From CAZSVE01 sp964610175 (lineage in GTDB: Bacteria > Pseudomonadota > Gammaproteobacteria > HK1), in NCBI GenBank assembly GCA_964610175.1, contig CAZSVE010000042.1:1-25949 (forward strand): 25,949 nucleotides of DNA. Reading direction: 5' to 3'. Within the stretch, counting starts at the first letter, position 1, and each line of letters starts with the position of its first letter. Below the pieces are notes generated by a model that saw only the letters and a program-made list of their open reading frames with translations, was not told where the DNA came from and ran no database searches. A program made the position numbers and the translations under genes. Shown one piece after another: positions 1 through 7,787 of the stretch.

Positions 1-107
1 CAGATTAAAAATTTTTCGATCGTTTTGTTCAAGATCTTCCGGGTAACTGAATAAAGAGCCATGAGGTAAGTATTCCCCCCTTATTTGGCTCATTTTTGGT
101 ATATTAT

Positions 108-116
108 TGGTATAAT
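108..116 (+). promoter_or_regulatory. Candidate extended -10 promoter for the brnTA remnant
   Basis: A perfect TATAAT hexamer at 111-116 is preceded by TGG, giving the extended -10 form TGn-TATAAT. A possible -35 (TTGGCT, 85-90) lies 20 bases upstream, too far for a good spacer, so the extended -10 would carry most of the strength. Transcription would start near 122, just before the brnT remnant. This is inference from sequence only. Confidence 0.4.
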
Positions 117-129
117 TTCTACTCGCTGT

Positions 130-390
130 GGATTTGAATCCGATCCGAATCATCTGTTTATTTCCCGCTCGGCCTCGCAAACGGGTCAGGTTCTACAAAA
201 CAATGATTCTTCTTTGGCTGATGCCGAATCACGCTTCATCGGTTCGAGGCGATGCTTCGCCAGGTCATTGGTGATTGGCCGCATCGGTTCCAAACACTGA
301 TCCGCGATTATCACCTATCGTGGGCCAAATATACGCGTTACTTCCGTCCGAAGATCACGGGATATGGAGGTGAAACTCTATGAAGGCTAA
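130..390 (+). pseudogene. brnT: brnT toxin remnant interrupted by a repeat
   Basis: BrnT is the ribonuclease toxin of the type II BrnT/BrnA toxin-antitoxin system. The C-terminal part is recognisable at about 264-390: VIGRIGSKH, then an in-frame TGA at 298-300 where the family usually has a tryptophan, then SAIITYRGPNIRV and SVRRSRDMEVKLYEG, ending at TAA 388-390. Upstream, codons at 133-150 read FESDPN, which resembles the FEWDPN start of BrnT proteins. Between the two lies a copy of the 110-bp dispersed repeat (153-263), open in the same frame, in place of the central 35-40 residues. The gene overlaps the brnA start by 11 bases, as is normal for brnTA operons. The C-terminal match is fairly convincing and the N-terminal one is suggestive. 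The toxin should be inactive. Confidence 0.6.
153..263 (+). repeat. 110-bp dispersed repeat, copy R1
   Basis: Full-length copy in forward orientation. It begins CTGTTTATTTCCCGCTC and ends GGTTCGAGGCGATGCTTCGC. The family consensus starts TTTGTTTATTTCCCGCTC, has CAAATGAGTCAAGTTTTACA in its first half and ends CGGTTCGAGGCAAAGCTTCG. In the forward frame the copy is open and reads LFISRSASQTGQVLQN at its start. It lies inside the broken brnT gene. Confidence 0.85.
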
Positions 391-631
391 AGACTTCGAT
401 GAAAAAACCGACGCCAATGAAAACAATACCCTGGACGATGTCGACTTGTCGTCGATGAGGCGAGCGAATCAGCGGCAAAAGAGAGTGAATGTGGATTTCC
501 CCGTTTGGATGATAGCCTCGCTGGATCATGAGGCCGCCCGCCTGGGGATAACCCGTCAATCCATCATCAAGGTATGGCTCGCGGAGAGGCTGGAACAGCA
601 GTCGATTCACAACGCTCGGGCGACGAGGTGA
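380..631 (+). CDS. brnA: BrnA-family (CopG/ribbon-helix-helix) antitoxin, orphaned
   Basis: This is an 83-residue protein, a usual length for BrnA. The N-terminus is acidic and charged. The conserved core at residues 36-73 carries RVNVDFPVWMIASLD, then ARLGITRQSIIKVWLAERLE, the ribbon-helix-helix DNA-binding and dimerisation region of this antitoxin family. BrnA normally binds and neutralises BrnT and represses the brnTA promoter. The start ATG (380) overlaps the end of the brnT remnant, and GGAGG at 366-370 is a good ribosome binding site. The antitoxin looks intact although its toxin is broken. It may persist as a regulator, may neutralise another BrnT elsewhere in the genome, or may be decaying slowly. 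Confidence 0.85.
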   Translation: MKAKDFDEKTDANENNTLDDVDLSSMRRANQRQKRVNVDFPVWMIASLDHEAARLGITRQSIIKVWLAERLEQQSIHNARATR

Positions 632-1019
632 TTTTTACCAAGGGGTACTGTCCTCGAATCCTCGGCACACCTTCGGCAGGGCGATCTCCTTCCAGGCCCC
701 GGACTCCGGAAAAGAGCAATTAGCGAAGCTTGTGCTCGAACCGATGAAGCGTGATTTAGCATTGGTAAAGCAAAACCAGCGTTCTGTAAAAGCGTTTTGT
801 AAAACTCGACGCGTTTGCGCGGGTGAGCGGGAAATAAAAAATACCGGGAAAGGCTCTGCCCAAGGCCCAAGTCGAAGGCTAGGCATCGGATCGGGGGGGC
901 CGAGATTGCAAGGAGACGATCCCCGACATCGACGAGATCCCCTGGGAGATTCGACAGGTGTCTTGGATTCAGCGGATATTTTGGATAGCGTGATAAAAAT
1001 TGGGAGAAAGATTACTTTC
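632..1019. other. Gap between brnA and hcp: repeat plus unassigned sequence
   Basis: The first 90 bases show nothing recognisable. A reverse copy of the 110-bp repeat follows at 720-840. The stretch 841-1019 has no recognisable gene, although the hcp frame stays open from 732 and another frame encodes a short tryptophan-rich run (IPDIDEIPWEIRQVSWIQRI) ending at a TGA near 993. No clear FNR or NsrR operator could be seen before hcp. Confidence 0.5.
720..840 (-). repeat. 110-bp dispersed repeat, copy R2
   Basis: Reverse-orientation copy, beginning TTAGCGAAGCTTGTGCTCGA and ending GAGCGGGAAATAAAAA. It matches the family at both ends. The middle is a little longer than in other copies because of a short duplication-like run (GTTCTGTAAAAGCGTTTTGT). 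It lies about 180 bases before the hcp start. Confidence 0.8.
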
Positions 1020-2684
1020 ATGTTTTGTTTTCAATGCCAGGAAACCACTGGAAATATCGGTTGTACCGTCATAGGTGCATGCGGAAAGTCGATTGAAACC
1101 GAGAACCTCCAGGACCACTTGATAGTGGTACTCAAAGGGATTGCCATTTACGGTGACAAGCTCCGGGAATTGGGCATTCCGGATCGCGATAATGACGAAT
1201 TTATCGTTCACGCCCTGTTTTCCACCATCACCAATACCAATTGGGATAACGCGTATTTTGCCACGACCATTCAGGAGGGTCTGCGGCGCAGGGATCGAAT
1301 CGGATCGAAATTCCTACATGCCTACAAGGAGAAACACGGCCATGATTTCCATGGGATACTTCCCGAACTGGCCACCTGGACCGCGGACGACTTGGCCAGG
1401 GCCACTGAAAAAAATCGGAACGTAAGCGTCCTGGCTACCGAAAACGAAGATATAAACGCATTACGGGAGCTGTTGACCTTCGGATTGAAGGGGATTGCCT
1501 CCTACGCCGATCACGCCGCCATGCTTGGATTCGAAAAGGAGGCAATCTTCGATTTCATCATCGAGGCACTGGCCTCTACCACAAAGGAACTGACATTCGA
1601 TGAGATGGTTTCCCTGGTGATGGCAGCCGGAGAAACGGCCGTTGCCACCATGGCGCTGCTGGACGAGGCCAATACCGCAACCTTTGGAAATCCGGAAATC
1701 ACCGAGGTGAACATGGGCGTTGGCAAGAACCCCGGGATTCTCATCTCCGGTCATGACCTCGACGATATGGGAGAGCTACTGAAACAGACCGAGGGAACGG
1801 GTATCGATGTGTATACCCATGGTGAAATGTTACCGGCCCACTACTATCCGGGCTTCAAGAAGTATGACCACCTCGTCGGTAACTATGGTGGTTCCTGGTG
1901 GCATCAGAACAAGGAATTCGAATCCTTCAATGGACCAATCCTGCTGACCAGTAATTGCCTGGTGCCCCTGAAGAGAAACGATACCTATCTGGATCGGTTA
2001 TTCACCACGAATGCCGTAGGCTATGAGGGCGCCCGGCACATTGCCGATCCGCCCGCGGGTAGCGCAAAGGACTTCTCCCCCCTGATCGCCAGGGCCAGGA
2101 CCTGCCCACCGCCCATCGAAATCGAGACTGGCACCATTGTCGGCGGATTCGCGCACAATCAGGTGATCGCATTGGCCGACAAGGTAGTGGAAGCAGTAAA
2201 ATCCGGGGCCATAAGGCGCTTCGTGGTCATGGCGGGATGCGATGGCCGCCATAGTGCCAGAGGTTACTATACCGAAGTAGCGCAGAATCTACCCAAGGAT
2301 ACCGTGATTCTTACCGCCGGGTGCGCGAAATTCCGTTACAACAAGCTCGATCTCGGAGATATCGGCGGTATCCCTCGCGTGCTGGATGCAGGTCAATGCA
2401 ATGACTCCTATTCCTTGGCCATGATTGCACGAAAACTCGAAGAGACACTCGGCGTAAAAGACATCAACGAGCTGCCGATATCCTATGATATTGCCTGGTA
2501 CGAACAAAAGGCGGTGGCCGTGCTCCTGGCACTGTTGTCTCTGGGCGTCAAGGATATCCGGCTGGGCCCCACGCTACCTGCATTCCTGTCTCCCAACGTG
2601 ACCAGGCTATTGATGGAAAAATTCCGTATCAAACCAATCGGCACCGTTCAAGACGATATCGACGCAATGATGAAAGGTGAATAA
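1020..2684 (+). CDS. hcp: Hydroxylamine reductase / hybrid cluster protein, class I
   Basis: This cytoplasmic 554-residue iron-sulfur protein has the length of Desulfovibrio HCP. The family catalyses reduction of hydroxylamine in vitro, and nitric oxide reductase or S-nitrosylase activity is reported in vivo. The N-terminus MFCFQCQETTGNIGC fixes the start. Cys3, Cys6, Cys15 and Cys21 give the CX2CX8CX5C spacing of class I enzymes, which bind a [4Fe-4S] cluster, unlike the CX2CX11CX6C of E. coli. All expected hybrid-cluster ligands are present with an offset of one from Desulfovibrio numbering: His245, Glu269, Cys313, Cys407, Cys435, Cys460, Glu495 and Lys497. No hcr reductase gene is adjacent, as is usual for class I. 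The reading frame is open for another 96 codons upstream, across a repeat, but those codons are not part of the family. A GGGAG lies 13 bases before the ATG. The gene looks fully functional. Confidence 0.96.
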   Translation: MFCFQCQETTGNIGCTVIGACGKSIETENLQDHLIVVLKGIAIYGDKLRELGIPDRDNDEFIVHALFSTITNTNWDNAYFATTIQEGLRRRDRIGSKFLHAYKEKHGHDFHGILPELATWTADDLARATEKNRNVSVLATENEDINALRELLTFGLKGIASYADHAAMLGFEKEAIFDFIIEALASTTKELTFDEMVSLVMAAGETAVATMALLDEANTATFGNPEITEVNMGVGKNPGILISGHDLDDMGELLKQTEGTGIDVYTHGEMLPAHYYPGFKKYDHLVGNYGGSWWHQNKEFESFNGPILLTSNCLVPLKRNDTYLDRLFTTNAVGYEGARHIADPPAGSAKDFSPLIARARTCPPPIEIETGTIVGGFAHNQVIALADKVVEAVKSGAIRRFVVMAGCDGRHSARGYYTEVAQNLPKDTVILTAGCAKFRYNKLDLGDIGGIPRVLDAGQCNDSYSLAMIARKLEETLGVKDINELPISYDIAWYEQKAVAVLLALLSLGVKDIRLGPTLPAFLSPNVTRLLMEKFRIKPIGTVQDDIDAMMKGE

Positions 2685-3046
2685 CTGCACGCTCGTCGGT
2701 TCCCATAACAATTCTCCACCCAGCCTGGCCGGAACCGAAAATCTTCGCTCGTTCCCAAGCTGGCTTGGGGGCAAGCGGAAAATACTTTGTCATTTGCGAT
2801 TGCGTGTACGTGTAGGGAATGGCCTTCGTACCGTTCCGTAAAATTCCGCCAATCCACGGGACGCCACGGAAGGCGTTCCTTACAGGGGACAAAAGGATCT
2901 TCGATCGTTTTGTCGAAGATTTTCCAGAGAAGCGCCCAAGGGTTGGCTAAGCGCCCAAGAAACAAAAAGACATCCGGCCTCGAGGCCCCGCCGGTTCCGG
3001 TTTCATCAGGCCCTTTTCGCGCATGATCGACTGCAAGAGGTAATAC
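2685..3046. other. Non-coding gap with hairpins between hcp and the exporter
   Basis: No gene is supported here. It holds a 7-bp GC-rich hairpin (2754-2769, CCCAAGC-TG-GCTTGGG) and an 8-bp hairpin at 2897-2920. The sequence around the second, TCGATCGTTTTG, is also found near positions 17-28 of the window, so it may be part of another short dispersed repeat. Confidence 0.5.
2897..2923 (+). terminator. Weak intrinsic terminator-like hairpin
   Basis: ATCTTCGA pairs with TCGAAGAT across an 8-base loop (TCGTTTTG), with an A-run before it and TTT after it. The geometry fits a terminator but the stem is not GC-rich and it lies over 200 bases after hcp. Confidence 0.3.
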
Positions 3047-5344
3047 ATGTCAGATATGGAACAGCGGCTCTCCGCATGGGTGATACGCCATCGTTGGTGG
3101 TTTTTGGTGATCGCGCCACTCGTGATTCTTGCACTGGCAAGTGGTCTCGATAGGGCAAAGCTCAACTCCAACTACCGGGTATTCTTCAGCGAAGACAACC
3201 CGCAACTCGTGGCCTTCGATGATCAGGAAAAGACCTATACCCAAAACGACAATGTAGTCTTCCTATTGGTCCCGAAAGATGGACAGGTCTTCACCCGCGA
3301 GACCCTGGTGGCGGTGGAACGGCTGACGGAAATGGCATGGAAGTTGCCTTACTCCCTGCGGGTGGATTCGATCACCAACTTTCAACACACCGAAGCCCAC
3401 GGCGATGATCTGACAGTGCGAAAATTGGTCGATGATGCCGCCGAAATCAGTGATGCCGAGATCGACCAGGTGCGGAAGATCGCCCTCACGGAACCCTTGA
3501 TAGTAAAGAGGCTGGTACCCGAGAATGCCAGGGTCACCATCGTCAATGTGACGATCCAGCTGCCACGCATCGACGAGGGTCGGGAGACCCCGGAGGTAAT
3601 CGTAGCGGCGCGGAAAATTGCCGAGGAGATCCGTACCCTTTATCCCCACCTGGATGTAAGTCTCACCGGCATGGTGGCGATGAACCACGCATTTACCGAG
3701 TCTTCGATGAATGATATGCGTTTCTTGATACCGGTAAGTTTCGGTGTCATGGTAGTGGCCCTGGTGCTGCTTTTGCAGGGGGCCATGGGAACATTCGCCA
3801 CGTTTCTCATCATCGTGATGTCCATCGTAGCTGGCATGGGCACCGGTATCTACTCGGGCATATCCATCACGCCACCATCCTCGGTTTCTCCCATTATTAT
3901 CCTGACCATGGCCATCGCCAACTCGGTGCATATCCTGGTGGCCTTCTATCAGGAATTGCGCTCGGCTACCGACGAGGGACGCCAGGAGGCTATGCGGGAG
4001 AGCCTTCGCATCAACCTGCAACCCATTTTCCTGACCAGTCTGACCACCATTATCGGCTTCTTGTCCCTGAACCTTTCCGACGTACCCCCGTTTCGCGATC
4101 TTGGCAACCTGGTCGCCATAGGGGTCGGTATCTCTTTTTTGTTATCGGTTACCTTTCTACCGGCATTGATGACCCTGCTGCCAGCCCGCGTACGCCGCGC
4201 CGAAGTCGATAGCGGTATCATGGATCGCTTCGGCAACTTCGTGGTGCGTCACCGACATTGGTTGTTCTGGTCCGTGGGAGGGCTGGTCATCGCGCTGCTC
4301 GCCTTCATTCCTCGCAACGAATTGAACGATGTCTTCGTCCGTTATTTCGATGAGACCATCGACTTTCGGCGGGATTCGGATCTTCTCAACAAGCATCTGG
4401 GGGGACTTTACAGGATCGATTACTCTCTGGACAGTGGCGAGAACAATGGTATCCACGAACCGGCCTTTCTCGGCAAAGTAGATGCCTTCGCCAACTGGCT
4501 GCGCCAACAACCGGAAGTAACCCATGTCAACACCGTCACCGATATCTTCAAGCGCCTCAATCGGGATCTGCATGGCGGCGACCCCGATTGGTATCGGCTG
4601 CCTGCCAAGCGGGATTTCGCCGCGCAATGCCTGTTGTTGTACGAGATGTCCCTGCCCTACGGATTGGATCTCAACAACCAAATCAATGTGGACAAGTCCG
4701 CCATGCTGGTTATGACCAGTACGCGAGTGCTCTCCACGAAGCAGATCCTGGCCCTGGATAAACGTGCCTACCAGTGGCTTTCCGACAACACGCCAACCCT
4801 GGGAAAACCAAAAAGCGGAACCGGTCCCACCATGATGTTCGCCCATATCGGGGCGCGCAATATCCGCAGTATGCTCTTTGCCGCAGTCCTGGCCCTGGCG
4901 TTGATCTCCCTGGTTCTGATCGCCACTTTACGCTCGCTCAAGATTGGTCTTACCAGCATGATCCCGAATCTGGCTCCTGCTGGCATGGCCTTCGGCGCCT
5001 GGGGCCTACTGATGGGAGAAGTCGGCCTGGCCCTGTCCGTGACCATCAGTATGACCCTTGGCATCGTGGTGGACGACACCATACATTTTCTGAGCAAATA
5101 CCTGCGCGCCCGGCGGGAGGCGAGTATGTCACCGGAAAATGCCGTGCGCTATGCCTTTTCTCACGTGGGCATGGCGCTGATGATCACCAGTCTTTCGTTG
5201 ATCGCGGGCTTCCTGGTTCTGACCTTGTCCAGCTTCTACCTGAATAGCAGCCTGGGTCTCATGACAGCCATGGTACTGTTCATGGCCCTGGTTGCCGACT
5301 TCCTGTTCCTTCCTCCACTATTGATGAGGATCGAAAAAGGCTAA
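3047..5344 (+). CDS. RND superfamily MMPL-type exporter
   Basis: This is a 765-residue inner-membrane protein of the hydrophobe/amphiphile exporter 3 type of the RND superfamily, which uses the proton gradient to move lipophilic molecules such as hopanoids, lipids or drugs. It shows the internal duplication of the family. There is one membrane helix near residues 17-33, a periplasmic domain, then five helices at about 225-380 with a sterol-sensing-like segment. A second half follows with a helix near 405-422, another periplasmic domain and five helices at about 615-760. GIVVDDTIHFLSKYLRARRE near the end of the second half is the typical acidic motif of helix 10. The start ATG has AGAGGT eight bases upstream. 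No membrane-fusion or outer-membrane partner is adjacent. The substrate cannot be inferred. Confidence 0.9.
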   Translation: MSDMEQRLSAWVIRHRWWFLVIAPLVILALASGLDRAKLNSNYRVFFSEDNPQLVAFDDQEKTYTQNDNVVFLLVPKDGQVFTRETLVAVERLTEMAWKLPYSLRVDSITNFQHTEAHGDDLTVRKLVDDAAEISDAEIDQVRKIALTEPLIVKRLVPENARVTIVNVTIQLPRIDEGRETPEVIVAARKIAEEIRTLYPHLDVSLTGMVAMNHAFTESSMNDMRFLIPVSFGVMVVALVLLLQGAMGTFATFLIIVMSIVAGMGTGIYSGISITPPSSVSPIIILTMAIANSVHILVAFYQELRSATDEGRQEAMRESLRINLQPIFLTSLTTIIGFLSLNLSDVPPFRDLGNLVAIGVGISFLLSVTFLPALMTLLPARVRRAEVDSGIMDRFGNFVVRHRHWLFWSVGGLVIALLAFIPRNELNDVFVRYFDETIDFRRDSDLLNKHLGGLYRIDYSLDSGENNGIHEPAFLGKVDAFANWLRQQPEVTHVNTVTDIFKRLNRDLHGGDPDWYRLPAKRDFAAQCLLLYEMSLPYGLDLNNQINVDKSAMLVMTSTRVLSTKQILALDKRAYQWLSDNTPTLGKPKSGTGPTMMFAHIGARNIRSMLFAAVLALALISLVLIATLRSLKIGLTSMIPNLAPAGMAFGAWGLLMGEVGLALSVTISMTLGIVVDDTIHFLSKYLRARREASMSPENAVRYAFSHVGMALMITSLSLIAGFLVLTLSSFYLNSSLGLMTAMVLFMALVADFLFLPPLLMRIEKG

Positions 5345-5383
5345 ATCCACCTTCAATATCAACATAAACACAAAGGAGAAAAA

Positions 5384-5713
5384 ATGTCGAAACAAAGACC
5401 GAAAAAACATGTCTTCATCTGCACCCAGTCGCGGCCTTCCGACCACCCCAAGGGGTCCTGTGCCGATAGGGGATGCAAAGAGGTACTGGCTGAATTTCAA
5501 CAGGAATTCGTAGCGCGAGACCTTTGGGCGGAATTCTCTCTCGCCAGCACGAGTTGCCTTGGTGCCTGTGAATCCGGACCCGCGGTACTCGTGTATCCCG
5601 AGAGCGTCATGTACGGGAAGGTAACCAAATCCGACGTCAAGACCATCATCGAACAGCACTTGCTCGAGGATAAGCCGGTAACCGACCTACAGGTACCATC
5701 CGACGTATGGTAG
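5384..5713 (+). CDS. Small (2Fe-2S) thioredoxin-fold ferredoxin
   Basis: This 109-residue cytoplasmic protein belongs to the (2Fe-2S) ferredoxin-domain family related to NuoE and the Shethna-type ferredoxins. Cys13, Cys26, Cys58 and Cys62 match the CX12C...CX3C ligand pattern of this fold, and Cys31 is an extra cysteine. The segment TSCLGACESGPAVLVYPE is the most characteristic part. The start is well set by AAAGGAGAAAAA just before the ATG. It follows the exporter stop by 39 bases on the same strand and may share its transcript. Its redox partners are unknown. The ending DVW is unremarkable. Confidence 0.88.
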   Translation: MSKQRPKKHVFICTQSRPSDHPKGSCADRGCKEVLAEFQQEFVARDLWAEFSLASTSCLGACESGPAVLVYPESVMYGKVTKSDVKTIIEQHLLEDKPVTDLQVPSDVW

Positions 5714-5728
5714 GAGGCATCCAAAGCC

Positions 5729-5858
5729 GAGGGAGGAAGGTGGAACTAAACCTCCAAGTGAAACCCCGGGAAAGCAAGCATCGAGGAATCAGTTTATGGG
5801 AAATCGATCTCCGGGGAGTGAAATTCGACTTGTAAAAAGTCCACCTTTCCTCTCCCTC
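5729..5858. repeat. Long imperfect foldback (about 130 bases)
   Basis: The outer arms GAGGGAGGAAGGTGGA (5729-5744) and TCCACCTTTCCTCTCCCTC (5840-5858) are inverted complements apart from three extra bases. Inside, CCCCGG (5764-5769) pairs with CCGGGG (5811-5816), and ATCGA segments can pair nearer the tip. It starts 15 bases after the ferredoxin stop and ends just before repeat copy R3. It could end transcription between the convergent ferredoxin and ruvA genes, or be a small non-autonomous mobile element. Confidence 0.55.
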
Positions 5859-5863
5859 TAACC

Positions 5864-5972
5864 AGCAAAGCTTCCCCTCAAACCGATGAAGCGTGACCCG
5901 GCATCGGTACAGCAAAACTGGTGTTTTGTAAGACTCGACTCATTTGCGAAGATGAGCGAGAAATAAACAAAT
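5864..5972 (-). repeat. 110-bp dispersed repeat, copy R3
   Basis: Reverse-orientation copy, AGCAAAGCTTCCCCTCAAAC at one end and GCGAGAAATAAACAAATC at the other. It stops 12 bases before the ruvA stop codon. In the peptide frame of the family it has one stop codon. Confidence 0.85.
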
Positions 5973-5984
5973 CAACGAAGACGG

Positions 5985-6581
5985 CTACTTGAGCATGGAT
6001 TGGAGTGCGCGGCGCACGATCTCCTCGCAGGCAAGCCCATCGCAATCCAGGGCATCGACACGCCGGCTGGCCTCCGGGGGTTTCAACCCCAGCGCCACCA
6101 ATGCACTGATGGCATCCAATTTGGGACCGGGCGACACGTCACTATCGGCAACCAACGCAGTACCCGGCTTCGAGGCGTAATCGAACAACCGGTGTTGCAT
6201 CTCCATGATCAGGCGTTGCGCGGTCTTTTTACCAATGCCGGGCAGCCGCTCCAGTGTGATGGTATCACCCTCATGGACGCATCGCGAAAATGTTGCCGCG
6301 TCCATTCCCGAAAGGATCGCCAACGCCATCTTTGCGCCCACCCCGGATACCCGAAGCAATAGACGAAACACATCCCGCTCCGACCTTCCAGAAAACCCAT
6401 ACAGCCTGTGGGTATCTTCCCGTATGATTTGGTGAGTGTGGAGAGTAAACTCCTCACCGATCTCCGGAAGAACCGAAAAAGTGGTAATCGGCGCTTCCAA
6501 TTCGTACCCAACGCCACGGACATCGATGAGCAAATAAGGCGGATGTTTTTCGCGGAGTATTCCCCGCAACCAAGCGATCAT
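5985..6581 (-). CDS. ruvA: Holliday junction branch migration protein RuvA
   Basis: This 198-residue protein is a full-length RuvA, which binds Holliday junctions as a tetramer and recruits the RuvB helicase. The N-terminal OB-fold starts MIAWLRGILREKHPPYLLID, followed by VRGVGYE. The two helix-hairpin-helix motifs are visible as VSGVGAKMALAIL (about residues 79-91) and LPGIGKKTAQRLIMEM (about 114-129). The C-terminal RuvB-binding domain includes SALVALGLKPPEASRRV. In most relatives the order is ruvC-ruvA-ruvB. Here neither partner is next to it: the upstream side (6582-6816) has no ruvC, and downstream is a repeat and then the convergent ferredoxin gene. The ribosome binding site is weak. 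Confidence 0.96.
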   Translation of the reverse strand: MIAWLRGILREKHPPYLLIDVRGVGYELEAPITTFSVLPEIGEEFTLHTHQIIREDTHRLYGFSGRSERDVFRLLLRVSGVGAKMALAILSGMDAATFSRCVHEGDTITLERLPGIGKKTAQRLIMEMQHRLFDYASKPGTALVADSDVSPGPKLDAISALVALGLKPPEASRRVDALDCDGLACEEIVRRALQSMLK

Positions 6582-6974
6582 AATATCGGCATGCGTTTGG
6601 TGATTGTCCGAAAGGATGGTTATTTACTGCGCCGTGTGCAACCAGAAGCCTTGTCCGAATCTTCGAACCCCCGGTATGTTTACCGTCTCTTACGGGCCAA
6701 TGCTTCGGATCGCCCTGGCATTCGGCTATACCCTACTCTCGTGGTTTCATCATGGGTGTCAGTGACTGATAAGCGCTAAGACAAACCTGTTGGAAGCAAC
6801 AACATATCGCTAATATCTTGTTTACCTCCCGCTCATCTTCGCAAATGAGTCACCCTTTACAAAACGCTAATATTGCTCTACTCACACCAAATCATGCTTT
6901 ATCGATTCGAAGCAAAGCTTCGCTAGTCACGGCCCATGGTTTTGCCCACCGAAATCCGGTACCGCATCAGGCTT
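6582..6974. other. Gap between ruvA and gspH: repeat R4, otherwise unassigned
   Basis: The stretch 6582-6770 shows no recognisable gene and no trace of ruvC. From about 6771 to 6816 the sequence (ACAAACCTGTTGG, TAATATC) resembles the bases before copy R5 (ACAAACATGTTGG, TAATATT), so the repeat unit may originally have been longer than 110 bp. Confidence 0.5.
6817..6926 (+). repeat. 110-bp dispersed repeat, copy R4
   Basis: Forward copy, starting CTTGTTTACCTCCCGCTCAT and ending GAAGCAAAGCTTCGCTAG. It ends 48 bases before the chosen gspH start, and nine bases before an alternative ATG at 6936, so it supplies much of the upstream region of that gene. Confidence 0.85.
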
Positions 6975-7514
6975 ATGATTAACCGCTATAACGCAGGCTT
7001 TACCCTAATCGAGTTGATGATAGTCATGGTGATCGTTGGAATCGCCACCACCATGGCGATGACATCCATGGGTTTCGGCACATCGACGGAAACCAGAACC
7101 GAGGCAAAACGCCTGGCGAATCTTATCCGGCTCGCCATCGACGAAAGCATCATCACAGACTCGAATATCGGATTGGAACTCACCTCGAATAGCTATCGCT
7201 TCCTCCGATTCGATCCTGATGAACAAGGAACAAAAAACTGGCAGGTGCTGGAAACCGATGGCCTGCTGCGTCCTCGCACACTATCCGACACCATGATATT
7301 GACGCCCCTCGATACGGATTCCACCACGAAAATGGAAATACCGACCGCAGAAAAAAGCAATCATGCATCCTGGCCACGGATATTCTTCCTATCGAGTGGT
7401 GAGATTACGCCCTTTCGATTGTCGATATCCGAGGAAAGCGGGGACGATGAGTATCGTATTCTTGGGGAGTGGGACGGATCGATTACCTTGAAAGCACAAG
7501 GAATAGAAAAGTAG
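6975..7514 (+). CDS. gspH: GspH/FimT-family type II secretion pseudopilin
   Basis: From this ATG the protein has 179 residues. It has a short basic leader (MINRYNAG), then FTLIELMIVMVIVGIATTMA, the type IV prepilin signal. Cleavage by the prepilin peptidase is expected after Gly8, with Phe9 at +1 and Glu13 at +5. The rest is a periplasmic GspH domain, ending with a typical FFLSSGEITPFRLSI segment. GspH is a minor pseudopilin at the tip of the type II secretion pseudopilus. The other gsp genes (gspG, gspI, gspJ, gspK) are absent on both sides, so the protein must work with a system encoded elsewhere or be a leftover. An in-frame ATG at 6936 would give a leader of 21 residues, longer than usual, so the later start is preferred. 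Confidence 0.85.
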   Translation: MINRYNAGFTLIELMIVMVIVGIATTMAMTSMGFGTSTETRTEAKRLANLIRLAIDESIITDSNIGLELTSNSYRFLRFDPDEQGTKNWQVLETDGLLRPRTLSDTMILTPLDTDSTTKMEIPTAEKSNHASWPRIFFLSSGEITPFRLSISEESGDDEYRILGEWDGSITLKAQGIEK

Positions 7515-7761
7515 ACTGACTTGGCGCTTGACGTGTTTTCTGTTTTTTATCCCGGCACGACTCGATTTCGAGCCGAAATTCTACCTCTTGAAGACCCCGC
7601 TGAACGCAATCCCCCCTTGGGGGCAAGTCTTCGAAGAGTTTTGTCCTTCCGATATACCAGAACACGTTAGCGCTTCGCGCCAAAATTGAAGTGGGGTGGG
7701 TCTTGGCACACGCACCGGCTCTCTCGGGGGAGGGGTATTTTCTCCTGATACCTCTAAATCG

Positions 7762-7787
7762 AAATGCCGCATGGAGGGCGGCATTTT
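7762..7787 (+). terminator. Intrinsic terminator-like hairpin
   Basis: AAATGCCGC (7762-7770) pairs perfectly with GCGGCATTT (7778-7786) across a 7-base loop and is followed by one more T. The A-stem-T layout is that of an intrinsic terminator on the plus strand. It lies 250 bases after gspH with no gene between, so it may end a long gspH transcript or an unrecognised small RNA. Confidence 0.45.

Noticed and set aside
264..383. Unknown coding fragment in the third frame before brnA (WPHRFQTLIRDYHLSWAKY)
   Set aside because: The other frame matches the BrnT C-terminus and has the normal brnTA overlap, so this frame is taken as a shadow.
732..1019. N-terminal extension of Hcp by 96 codons
   Set aside because: It is repeat-derived and non-homologous, while the MFCFQCQETTGN start at 1020 matches the family exactly.
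3263..4021. 252-codon minus-strand frame inside the exporter gene
   Set aside because: It is antisense to the well-conserved membrane protein and has a His/Gly/Asp-rich composition typical of a shadow.
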